Positions 41,497 through 50,139 of a DNA stretch of 64,000 nt are shown piece after piece (positions within the stretch are counted from its first letter, which is position 1; every line of letters starts with the position of its first letter). The stretch spans positions 248,001 to 312,000 of the forward strand of contig CAWEJL010000017.1 in the NCBI GenBank assembly GCA_963809385.1, read 5' to 3'. The position numbers and the translations under genes were made by a program. The stretch comes from JAKAIY01 sp963809385. GTDB taxonomy: Bacteria > Chloroflexota > Ktedonobacteria > Ktedonobacterales > JADMIN01. The notes below the pieces were generated by a model that was not told where the DNA came from, did no database searches, and worked only from the letters and a program-made list of their open reading frames with translations.

Positions 41497-42629
41497 GCTG
41501 GCTGTTCAGGCGCTGGTGGCGCGATCTGGGTAGCGAGCGCGGGATAGGATTGCGCCCGCGCGCGGATGAAGGACATCAAGCGAGCCGCGAAGCGCGAGGT
41601 GTCAAACTCCTCAGCATGGCGGCGGATAACGTCGGGATCGAACCGCTCGTCGCGGAAGTTCGTGACGGCATTCGCCAGCGCCTGAGGCGTCTGCTGCTGG
41701 AAGAAGACGCCAGTCTGGCCAGGCAGGACGCTAGCGAGCGCGCCACCCGCCCCATACGCGATCACGGGCTTGCCAGCGGCTTGCGCCTCGACCGGCGCAA
41801 TGCCGAAATCCTCCTCGCCAGGAAAGATGAACGCGCGGCATCCCGCAAGCTGTTCGCGGGCCTCCTGGTCGCTCAGCCGCCCAAGGAATGTGATGTTCCG
41901 GCCCGCCATCGCGCGCAACTCCTTCTCGTCGCGCCCTGAGCCGACGATGCGCAGCGGCGCGCCGATCTTCGTGAAGGCTTCGACCGCGAGGTCTATGCGC
42001 TTGTAGGGAATCAGGCGTGAGATGATCAAAAAGTAATCACCGCGTTTCCTCGAAACCGTGAATCGTGAGGTGTCTACGGGGGGCGGGATGTACACGGACT
42101 CGCGGCGGTAATACTTGGCGATTCGGGCGGCGACGGCAGGCGAGTTAGCGATGAAATAGTCCACGCGCGCGGCGGTTGTAACGTCCCACATGCGCAGCCA
42201 GTTCATCATGGGAGCCAGCGCCATTCGCGAGAGCCCACCAACACGCTCACGAGCGACGTAGCTCTCGTAGCTCCAAGCGAAGCGCATGGGCGTATGGCAG
42301 TAGGAGATATGCAACGCGTCGGGACGGGTGATAACGCCCTTGGCGAAGGCGCTGCTGTCGCTGATGACCAGATCGTACGCGCTGAGGTCAAACTGCTCGA
42401 ATGCTATCGGATAAAAGGGCAAGTAGGGCTGATGGTGGCGCTTCACGAATGGAAAGCGTTGCATGAAGCTGGTGCGGATATCCAGCGAGCGGAAAGCTGG
42501 ATCAACGCTGGCAGGATCATAGATCGAGGTGAAGATTGGCGCGTCGGGGAACATGCGCGTCATGGCGAGCAGCATGCGTTCGGCGCCGCCCATCTGATTG
42601 AGCCAGTCATGCACGAGCGCGACTCGCAT
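41469..42629 (-). CDS. GT4-family glycosyltransferase
   Basis: 386 residues. GT-B fold. The N-terminal MRVALVHDWLNQMGGAERML is typical of WbaZ/RfaB-like mannosyl- or glucosyltransferases, then ISYCHTPMRFAW, PPVDTSRF and the C-terminal nucleotide-sugar site with RLIPYKRIDLAVEAF, IVGSGRDEKEL and FPGEEDFGIAPVEAQAAGKP (the E-x7-E motif). ATG at 42629 with AGGAG upstream. It is the last gene of a minus-strand envelope glycan run with a sugar-phosphate transferase and another GT4. Donor and acceptor sugars are unknown. Confidence 0.9.
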   Translation of the reverse strand: MRVALVHDWLNQMGGAERMLLAMTRMFPDAPIFTSIYDPASVDPAFRSLDIRTSFMQRFPFVKRHHQPYLPFYPIAFEQFDLSAYDLVISDSSAFAKGVITRPDALHISYCHTPMRFAWSYESYVARERVGGLSRMALAPMMNWLRMWDVTTAARVDYFIANSPAVAARIAKYYRRESVYIPPPVDTSRFTVSRKRGDYFLIISRLIPYKRIDLAVEAFTKIGAPLRIVGSGRDEKELRAMAGRNITFLGRLSDQEAREQLAGCRAFIFPGEEDFGIAPVEAQAAGKPVIAYGAGGALASVLPGQTGVFFQQQTPQALANAVTNFRDERFDPDVIRRHAEEFDTSRFAARLMSFIRARAQSYPALATQIAPPAPEQPAGRPVHPAW

Positions 42630-42687
42630 GGCGTTTTGTTCTCCTATGGCGTCAGGCGCAACGCAGCGACGCCCGCGAACGTGAAAT

Positions 42688-44265
42688 CTAGTAGGCGCCC
42701 TGGCTACCAAAGACGGCGGGAAGCGTGCGCAAGGCGATCTGCAAATCGAGATTCAGGCTCCAGTTCTCGATATAATAGATGTCCATGAGTACCATTTCGT
42801 CGTAATCGAGGTCGCTACGTCCGCGTACCTGCCAGAGACCGGTCATGCCCGGCAGCATCTCGAAGCGCGCGCGCTCCCAGTCTTCGTAATTCTCAATGCG
42901 CGAAGGCATTGGACGCGGGCCAATCAAGCTCATTTCACCGCGCAGGACGTTGATGAGCTGTGGAATCTCATCCAGGCTGGTGCGGCGGATGAGCTTACCC
43001 ACGCGTGTGCGGCGTGGGTCGTCTTTCGCCTTCACCTTGCCCTTGTCCTCACCTTTTTCGTTCGTGAGCACCTGGCTGAGAAGCTGGTCAGCGTCCACTC
43101 GCATCGAGCGGAATTTAAGGAAGCCAAACGGCTGGCCACGATAGCCCAGGCGTGTCTGGGAGTAGAGCACGGGGCCGGGGGAGTCGAGCTTGATCGCCAG
43201 GGCGATCAGGAGCCAGAGCGGCAAGCCGGCGATTAGGACGACCAGCGCGCCAGTCACGTCAACGACGCGCTTGATGCGGTACTGGAATGAGTTGGTGAGA
43301 CTACGGCGCAGGCCTATCAGCGGGATGCCCTCGAGCGCGTCCACGTCAATGCGCGAGAGGCTGAGCTCGTAGAGGTCGGGCACGAGGCGGAAGTCGGCTC
43401 CGGCGCGCTCACAGACGCTGACGGTGCTCAGGATTTGCTCATGCTGGTGCGAAGGAATAGCGATGATGACCTGCTCGATGCGATGTCCGCGCAAGACTGA
43501 GTCAAGATTACGCATGTCGCCGAGGCAAGGGAATCGCCCAAAATCTTCGGGTGGGGCATCCTCATCCCGCACGAAGCCGACGATGTGATAGCCGAGGCTG
43601 GGCGTGGCAGCCACTTGCTGCATCATCAGCTTGCCAAGCTTGCTAGAGCCAACCACCAGCACAGGAGTCAAATTGACGCCGCGCCGGTAAAGGAGGCTCA
43701 GGAAACCGGAGACTACCAAGCGCACCAGTCCGACCACGACAATGGCCGTCACCCAGGAGAGCGTGACCAGCGCGCGCGCGTTCTCGACGAAAATGTCGGT
43801 CCGCTGGAAGGTGTACTCGTAGGCGGTGAAGATCGCGAAGGAGGTCGTTGTCGCGGCCATAATCATCCATGCCTGGCGGAACCACGTCCCAGCGGTACGC
43901 AGGCGATACAGGCCCTTCAGCGCGAACGCCAGGAGGAGGCCGATCGTGGCGACAACCTCAATCCAGAGGAAATTGGTGAAGGGCTGGTACAGGAAGGGCG
44001 TGGTGAAGCGTACGCCGTTGAGCAGGACGAAACGGATGTAGTAGGCGACGTAGAAAGCGGCGTTGATAGCGACGGCATCGAGCAGGAAGAGCGAACCCCT
44101 CCCCAGCATCGAGCGTATCTTGCGCCGCCGAAGACGCTCGTCAACGCTATAGATCGGCAAAACGGGCTGAGCGGCGGGCGCTGGCCACGCATGGTTGGAT
44201 GTCACGGGCGGGGCCATCTGCGCGCGCGCGAACCTGTCCCCGACACGCTGCTCACCGACATCCAT
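42688..44265 (-). CDS. Polyprenyl-phosphate sugar-1-phosphate transferase (WbaP-like)
   Basis: 525 residues. N-terminal half: five hydrophobic helices and a CoA-binding-like domain (LVVGSSKLGKLMMQQVAATP, IIAIPSHQHEQIL). C-terminal half: the bacterial sugar transferase catalytic domain KRVVDVTGALVVLIAGLPLW, RLGYRGQPFGFLKFRSM, DPRRTRVGKLIRRTSLDEIP, LIGPRPM and LPGMTGLWQVRGRSDLDY. It adds the first sugar-phosphate to undecaprenyl phosphate in polysaccharide assembly. AGGAG lies 8 nt before the ATG at 44265. Flanked by two GT4 genes, it is probably the initiating enzyme of that set. Confidence 0.93.
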   Translation of the reverse strand: MDVGEQRVGDRFARAQMAPPVTSNHAWPAPAAQPVLPIYSVDERLRRRKIRSMLGRGSLFLLDAVAINAAFYVAYYIRFVLLNGVRFTTPFLYQPFTNFLWIEVVATIGLLLAFALKGLYRLRTAGTWFRQAWMIMAATTTSFAIFTAYEYTFQRTDIFVENARALVTLSWVTAIVVVGLVRLVVSGFLSLLYRRGVNLTPVLVVGSSKLGKLMMQQVAATPSLGYHIVGFVRDEDAPPEDFGRFPCLGDMRNLDSVLRGHRIEQVIIAIPSHQHEQILSTVSVCERAGADFRLVPDLYELSLSRIDVDALEGIPLIGLRRSLTNSFQYRIKRVVDVTGALVVLIAGLPLWLLIALAIKLDSPGPVLYSQTRLGYRGQPFGFLKFRSMRVDADQLLSQVLTNEKGEDKGKVKAKDDPRRTRVGKLIRRTSLDEIPQLINVLRGEMSLIGPRPMPSRIENYEDWERARFEMLPGMTGLWQVRGRSDLDYDEMVLMDIYYIENWSLNLDLQIALRTLPAVFGSQGAY

Positions 44266-44343
44266 TACGCACTCTCCTGATAATGTTCTCTCTATATCTC
44301 CGTAGCGCTTGCCAGTCCAAACGTGGTGACCCGCGCCCGCGAT

Positions 44344-45505
44344 TCATGCCTCGCCCGCCACCTCGGCATATGTATTGACGTATCGCCAGGCCATCTGTTC
44401 CGGCGAGAAGCGCTGCGTCCACTGTGGTCCCTCGACGCGGACGCGCTCTGGAAGCGTGGAGTCAGCTAGCGCGTCACGCATGGCTCGTGCCAGCGCGCGC
44501 GCATCTTCGGGCGGCGCTTGAAGCAGCAACCGGTCCGCCCGCCTCTGGCAAGCTGGAGACATTCGAGGTGAGCGTGGGAATACCGCAGGCCAGCGCTTCG
44601 ACGACTGGCAGCCCGAACCCTTCGTAGAGTGACGGATACAGGAACAGCGCAGCGCCAGCGTACCACAGCGCCTGCTCTTCACGCGACACGTATCCCGCAA
44701 AGGTCACATTCCGTTCGAGGCCGAGCGCGCGCACGCGGTCGAAGAGCGGCTGAAAATACCAGCCCTTGGCGCCAGCCAGAATGAGCGGAGGAGCCGAAGG
44801 AACCTCCGACAACAACTGAGCGTAGGCCTCGACCAGGGTCACGAGGTTTTTGCGCGGCTCCAGCGTCCCCAAATAGAGCAGGTAGCGCGGGGGCAGACCG
44901 TGGCGCGCGCGGAAAGCGGCGAGCCGGGCAGGATCCTGCTCCGGGTGGAAATCGGGGCTGACGCTGGGATAGATCACGCGCACGCGATTCGGCGGGATCT
45001 GGAAGGCGGAGATAATATCCTGGCGGGTCGCCTCGGAGACAGCGATGATGGCGGCGGCTCGGCGCGCGCTGCGCTCGGTAAAGATGCGCTGATAGATGCG
45101 ACGCGTGGGGCGAAAGAACTCGGGATAGCGAACGAACGCCAGGTCGTGGATGGTGACGATGGAGGGGAGTGATACCCGCTCAGGCAGCACATTGACCGGC
45201 GCGTGAAACAGCTGCGCCCCAGACCTGCGGACCTGTCCAGGCAAGTCGAGCTGCTCCCACAGGATGCGGCGCGCGGCGCTAGAGGTGGGCCAGCGGGACG
45301 GGACGAGGCGTATGCGCGGACTTTTGCCCAACGAGCTGGCGGCGGCGGGAATCGCTTCCTGAGCGTTGATAAAGACCGTGCAGGTGAGGTCGTCATCCAC
45401 GCGACTGAGCGCATCGAGCAGCGTATAGGTGTAGCGGCTGACACCAGCGTTGCGGTAGGACTCGGCGAACGAGACAAGCTGGGCATTGATCGCGACATGT
45501 GTCAC
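44344..45505 (-). CDS. GT4-family glycosyltransferase, one frame break
   Basis: About 387 residues, GTG start at 45505 with GGGAGAG upstream. N-terminus VTHVAINAQLVSFAESYRNA, ERSARRAAAIIAVSEATRQD, then LYLGTLEPRKNLVTLVEAYA and SLYEGFGLPVVEALACGIPT (nucleotide-sugar site, E-x7-E). The frame reads to TSNVSSLPEAGG and then the remaining ADRLLLQAPPEDARALAR through YVNTYAEVAGEA continues in another frame to 44344, with a break near 44535-44541 in a G-rich run. It resembles the mannosyltransferases of exopolysaccharide clusters. Confidence 0.85.
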
Positions 45506-45625
45506 AGGGTCTCTCCCACCGCTCGGTATCTCCAGAAGCCGATTATGCGCGCATACCGCCCCCAGTCCCATCCATTGTGGCAAACGTGCGCTGGTTAGGC
45601 GAGGTAACGGCGATAGGCGGCTGGC

Positions 45626-46677
45626 TCAGGCCAGATGATCTTCGATCCGGAAGCCACGTCCCCTGGCGAAGGAAAGCGACTTGAGCGCCAGCGCCTCGAT
45701 CGCGGGGGCCTGAGCGCCGATGATCGGGGCGAGCGGCAGATCCAGCGCGCCGGCGTAGCGGACTTCTTTGCCACCGAAGCCGCTCTTGAAGGTATAGACG
45801 GTGTAGAGCGGGTTATCGGGCTCCGGGCTATACGGAATGCCCCACATGTCATAGCTGGTCGCCCCGCGCCGCTTGGCCCAGAGCATCGCGCGATACTGCC
45901 CTAGCTCGGAGGGCTTGACCGAGCGGTCGCCGCCGGAACCACCGTAGAGGTAGTATGCGTTCTGGCCGGAGACGACGATCAGCGCGCCATAGACGATTGT
46001 CCCCTCGTAGCGCGCGAGGAAGATGCGAGCGTCGTCGCCAAAAGTCTCCATCAACTGGGTGAAGTAGCTGAGGTCGCGCTCGACGAAGCCCTTGCGCGCG
46101 GCGGTGGCGTTGAGCAGCTCCCAGAACGGGCGCGCGCTCTCAACACCGCCCTCGCTGACCTCAACGCCCTTCTTCTGGGCGTGGCGGGCGTTGTAGCGCA
46201 CGCGCGAATTGAAGGCGGCGAGGATGGCCTCGTCGCTCGGCGTGAGGTCTACAACGATCGTCGCGCGCGGCTGAATCTGGCGTGGCGCGGGACGGAAGCC
46301 CCGCGCGGCAAGCGGCGCGCGTCAGCGATCAGCGGGTCGGCGCGCAGGAAGGGCGCGCCGGACGGGCGCTCACGCCGTATCCAGGCGATAAGCGCGGCCA
46401 GCCCCGCCTGACCGCGCGCGTCATCACGCCACCAGGGACCGCGCGGCGCATAAAGCGAGGGCGCGCCCATGACCCGCCGCGAGAGCAGCTGCGCGCCAGC
46501 CACCAGCTCATCGCCGTCGGTCACGATCAGACGTATCGGCGACCATCCGCCCATACGCTTGAATTCGCCCCATTCCCAGCTTTGCAGCAGGTCCGCGCGC
46601 GGGGCGGCGTTGACCGCGTCGTTCCATTGCTGGCGGTCGGTCGCCATCGTGACCCGCGCTTGAGCCGTCATCGCCAC
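45626..46677 (-). CDS. FemAB/FemX-like aminoacyltransferase, one frame break
   Basis: About 350 residues. GTG start at 46677 with AGGAGGG 8 nt upstream. First frame: WNDAVNAAPRADLLQSWEWG, EFKRMGGWSPIRLIV, LYAPRGPWW. After a break in a C/G run at 46299-46302 the second frame continues PAPRQIQPRATIVVDLTPSD, RYNARHAQKKGVEV, FVERDLSYFTQLMETFG, YYLYGGSGGDRSVKPSELGQ and TVYTFKSGFGG. These are the two GNAT-like halves of Fem transferases, which use aminoacyl-tRNA to build peptidoglycan cross-bridges on lipid II (or modify other polymers). It sits next to the glycan cluster. Confidence 0.85.
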
Positions 46678-46786
46678 CGGGATCGCCCTCCTGAGCTGGT
46701 CTTTCGCGCAGCGTCAGGTATTGACGCTCCGCCGCAGTGTACAACGGCGTGGCGCGGATGCGGATAACGAGGCGTGGACGAGACGG

Positions 46787-47612
46787 CTATGACGCCGCCT
46801 GCTCTTCCTCCGCTGGCTGGCCTGGATAGAAGCGCGCGACACTCCACTCGACCGCGTCACGCATCTGCTGTTCGGAGACGAGATGGGTATGGGGGTAGAG
46901 CATGAGCTTGAGGTTCTCAGGATGCCTGGCGTAGTGGGGCTGGGCGGCCTCGTAGAGCCGTAGCGCGCCAGATACCGGCACCATGTCGTCGGCGCGTCCA
47001 TGCTGAATGAGCAGCGGCTTGGGAGCCAGGCGGCCAATGTTCGCGGCGGCGTCGTGCGCGAGCGCCCAGGCCTGAGAAGCCTCGCTAGGCGGAGCGGAGC
47101 CAAAGAGGCTCACGGGCAGCAGGTCGGGCATGGCGCGCCCCAGCGGCGACGATCAGACCCGGAGGCGCGCTCATCCTCGGAGCCGACCACGAGCGACGCA
47201 ACGGCGCCCATCGAGAAGCCACCGACGATCAGTTGATCGGCGCGTGCGCCGGGAACCGCCGCAAGCCATGAGAGCGCGTCGCGCATGTCGTCCACGGTGT
47301 TGCGGACGACCTCGATGAAATAGTCCGCTGAAATCTGGGTCATCCAGTTCGGGCCACTCGCAGGGGAATCGCTCCCCATGCCCCCAGGCGTCGGGCAGCA
47401 GGGTGATGAAGCCCTGGGAGACGAGCAGGCTGGCCAGTGGCAGCAGGTCGGCCTTCTCGGCGCCGTAGCCATGCTGGATCAACACGGCGGGCAAGCCACT
47501 GGCGGGCGCTTCGCCGTGTGGCTTGGACCAGCAGCGCAGGCATGTTGTGGGAGCCAATCTCGACGCGCTCGATGGATGGGGGCGCGCTATGGGGAAGAAA
47601 GTCAGTCGCCAT
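46787..47612 (-). pseudogene. Alpha/beta hydrolase (dienelactone hydrolase-like), three frame breaks
   Basis: Four pieces in successive frames from ATG 47612: FLPHSAPPSIERVEIGSHNM; then GLPAVLIQHGYGAEKADLLP and FITLLPDAWGHGERFP; then ADYFIEVVRNTVDDMRDALS and LIVGGFSMGAVASLVVGSED (nucleophile Ser in GFSMG); then LLIQHGRADDMVPVSGALRL (acid Asp) and LYPHTHLVSEQQ (His). The catalytic triad is complete when the frames are joined, giving ~275 residues. Breaks lie near 47525, 47345 and 47130. Three breaks in 400 nt of a conserved enzyme suggest poor base-calling here; real decay cannot be ruled out. Confidence 0.65.
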
Positions 47613-47655
47613 CGGTCTCGTTTACCTCTCTCGCCGCTCTACATTCGCGCGACAG

Positions 47656-48174
47656 TCACTCTCGCTCAAAAAAGCCAGTTAGCTCGGGCCGCTGGCTGAT
47701 CATCTCGCGCTCGTACTCCTCAGTGATAGGGAGAAAAACGCCCTCTGCCTCAGCCAGCACAATATCGGGCTCATCGGCCAGCCGCACCTCGCCACGCGCC
47801 GACACCATGCGCGCACGCACCTGCGTGGGACGGGCGGAGACGCGCAGCGGGCGGCCAACAGGGACCGCTCGACGGTAGCGTATCTCCAGCCGGGCGGTCA
47901 TCATCCACTTGCCCGCGAAGACGGCGGCCCGGCTGAGCGTCTCATCGAGCATGGTGGCGATGACGCCGCCATGCAGAACACCGGGAAAGCCCTGGAATCG
48001 CTCGCTGGGGGTATGCTCAGCCCAAATCTCATCCCCCTCGCGGTGGAAGAGCAGTTGAAGGCCGCCAGTATTGCGGGCGCCGCAACCGAAACAGGCCTGG
48101 TAGTCGCTGCGGTCATTCAGCATGCGCTCATCGGCCCCATCGGGTGGTGTCGCGGATTGCTGCTGGTCGGTCAT
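47656..48174 (-). CDS. PaaI-like thioesterase with CxxC
   Basis: 172 residues. Hotdog domain preceded by SDYQACFGCGARNTGGLQL, a Cys pair seen in one branch of PaaI-like thioesterases, then FPGVLHGGVIATMLDETLSR (catalytic HGG..D) and IRYRRAVPVGRPLRV. Hydrolyses acyl- or aryl-CoA; substrate unknown. It lies downstream of the MazG gene and reads in the same direction, 41 nt away, so it may be the end of the repair-related transcript. Confidence 0.85.
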   Translation of the reverse strand: MTDQQQSATPPDGADERMLNDRSDYQACFGCGARNTGGLQLLFHREGDEIWAEHTPSERFQGFPGVLHGGVIATMLDETLSRAAVFAGKWMMTARLEIRYRRAVPVGRPLRVSARPTQVRARMVSARGEVRLADEPDIVLAEAEGVFLPITEEYEREMISQRPELTGFFERE

Positions 48175-48215
48175 TCGGGTGTGTTCCCTCCTAAGTGACG
48201 GATAGAGTGGGACGC

Positions 48216-48606
48216 TCAGAGATCGGTTTCAGTGGGGGCGCCGGGCGGGCTGACGGGCGGCTGGGCGCGCCCCTCCGTTTTCGCTAGCGCCTGGCGCAGG
48301 GCGGCGTTGGCGTCCACGTTGAGGCTGTTGGCCAGGCCGAGCAGGACATAGAGCGCGTCGCCCAGTTCTTCTTCCAGCTCGGCCTGGCGCTCGCCCGGCT
48401 TGACCCGCTTGGGGCCGTGGGTCTGGTTAATGACGCGGGCTAACTCGCCACACTCCTCGAAGAGTCGCGCGAGGTTGGCGAGCGGCGGCCAGTAGCCACC
48501 GAGCGCCATGATGGATGACGTCCACCGCGCGCTGAGCGCTGGCGAGCGTCATATCGGGCGGCGGTTCTCCCGTGATCCTGGCTGTCAATCGCATCTGACA
48601 TGACAT
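48216..48606 (-). CDS. MazG-like nucleotide pyrophosphohydrolase, one frame break
   Basis: About 130 residues. Frame 1 from ATG 48606 (AAAAGGGG upstream; 48594 also possible) encodes MTLASAQRAVDVIHH; frame 2 continues ALGGYWPPLANLARLFEECG through GELARVINQTHGPK and AELEEELGDALYVLLGLANS. The MazG helical metal motif (EExxE...ExxxD) is intact: LFEECGEL and EEELGDAL. The break is near 48512-48520. MazG-like proteins remove aberrant NTPs. Immediately downstream of mutY (47 nt), which fits nucleotide-pool sanitation. If no base is missing, the protein would start at 48509 without its first helix. Confidence 0.8.
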
Positions 48607-48653
48607 AATACCCCTTTTGGTCGAGGCGCCGCGCGTCTGGCGCGTTCGCGCGC

Positions 48654-49728
48654 TCAGGGCAGCGCCACTCGTATCGCGTCCGCTGGCGGGCCGTCATGTA
48701 CAGGCGAAATGACGCGGGCGAGTCCATCGCGGGCCAGACCATCTACCAGTGCGCGCAGCCATGGCTCATCGGACTCAGTGTACTCATCTTTTATACGCAA
48801 GCCCAACTCTGATAAGGTAAGTGGAGCCTCTGGCGGCGCCTCGCGCAGCGCGCGCACGATGCGCCCACGATAGTAGCGCGTGCCGCCGAATGAACGGCTG
48901 GGCCGCGCGGCGGCGACGCGCAGGCGCGGTCTGATAGGGCGCAGACGACTCGGCGACCGCGCTGGGTGGAGGCGCGATTATCGCTATCTGGGCGCGCTCA
49001 TCGCGCAGGCGGATGATGGCCTCGCCTGACGGAAAGAGCGTCACGGCGCTGGCCTCTTCCCAGGCGGCGCAGGCGCTGGCCAGCGGACAGCGCTCGCAAG
49101 CGGGGCGGCGCGCGACGCAGATCGTCGCGCCGAGATCCATCAACGCCTGCTGCCAGTCGTAGGCCCGGCCCACGGGCAGCGCCCACTCCGCCAGCGCCAG
49201 CGCCTCGCGGTTGGCTGAGGCGGGCCATTCGGCGGGCTCAACGCCGCGAAAGAGGCGCCAGAGCGTGCGGCGAATGTTGGTGTCTACGGTGGCCACCTGC
49301 TGACCAAAGGCGAAGCACGCGACCGCGCCAGCGGTGTAGCGGCCAACGCCGGACAGCGCGAGCAGCCCCTCCACGCTTGCGGGCAGCGCGCCGCCGAAGT
49401 CGCTCATGGCCTGCCGGGCGACCTGCTGTAGCCGGACGGCGCGTGTGTTATAGCCCAGCCCGGCCCAGGCGCGGATGACATCAGCCGTGGATGCTTCCGC
49501 GAGCTCCGCCAGCGTGGGGAATCGTTCCAGAAAGGCATAATACTTCGGAATGACGCGCTCGACCTGCGTCTGCTGCAGCATAACCTCAGAGACGAGGATG
49601 GCGTAAGGATCGCGCGTCTGGCGCCAGGGCAGGCTGGCGCGACCCTCGCGACCATACCAGTCCAGCAGCAGGCGCCAGGCGGCGGAGCGGCTCTCCGTCG
49701 CGCCGTTCTCGTGACTGGCTGCCGTCAT
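48654..49728 (-). CDS. mutY: Adenine DNA glycosylase MutY, one frame break
   Basis: About 358 residues from ATG 49728. Removes A mispaired with 8-oxoG. WYGREGRASLPWRQTRDPYA, SEVMLQQTQVERVIPKYY (catalytic Glu), LLALSGVGRYTAGAVACFAF (HhH), VATVDTNIRRTLWRL (catalytic Asp) and the 4Fe-4S loop CVARRPACERCPLASAC (C-x6-C-x2-C-x5-C). The frame then breaks near 48900-48930 and the C-terminus continues SFGGTRYYRGRIVRALREAP through LSELGLRIKDEYTESDEPWL to 48654. The tail is a short winged-helix-like segment rather than the NUDIX-like MutY domain. Fourth step in the XPB-Bax1 run. Confidence 0.92.
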
Positions 49729-49827
49729 GCCTCGCCCCGTTCTCTCGTGGCGCCCCAAAGACCGCGACACCGTGAGCGCGGGGGCAGTGTATCACGCCAT
49801 AGACTCGCCGCGAAGGCAGCGCCGCCC

Positions 49828-50139
49828 CTATTCGAAGTCGCGCTCATCCGCAACGGGGGTCGCGCCGTCCGCGCTGGTTGCGGCGTCTGGCGACTGCTCG
49901 CCGGTCTCCTTTGGGATGCGCGCCAGCGGCGGGTGGCTCTCAGTGTAGTGAGCGCGCGGGCGCTGGATGGCGTCACCGTTGATGTCGCGCACGACGGCCT
50001 GGAAGAAGCGCGTGACGCGATGCCAGCGCGGCGGGAATGATTCCGCCCAGAAGCGCTCTTCACCGCCGCTCCCAACCGCGATGACCTCGTAGGCGCGTCC
50101 GGCGTAGGCGTACTCGAGGCGCGTGATGGGCGCGCGCAT
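49828..50139 (-). CDS. Small hypothetical protein coupled to the zinc protein
   Basis: 103 residues. Its ATG overlaps the stop of the DnaJ-type zinc protein by one base (TGATG), so translation is very likely coupled. The N-terminal ~60 residues look folded (MRAPITRLEYAYAGRAYEVI, FWAESFPPRWHRVTRFFQ); the C-terminal third is Thr/Ala/Asp-rich and probably disordered. No known domain. Its position within the XPB-Bax1-mutY unit is the only functional hint. Confidence 0.65.
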   Translation of the reverse strand: MRAPITRLEYAYAGRAYEVIAVGSGGEERFWAESFPPRWHRVTRFFQAVVRDINGDAIQRPRAHYTESHPPLARIPKETGEQSPDAATSADGATPVADERDFE

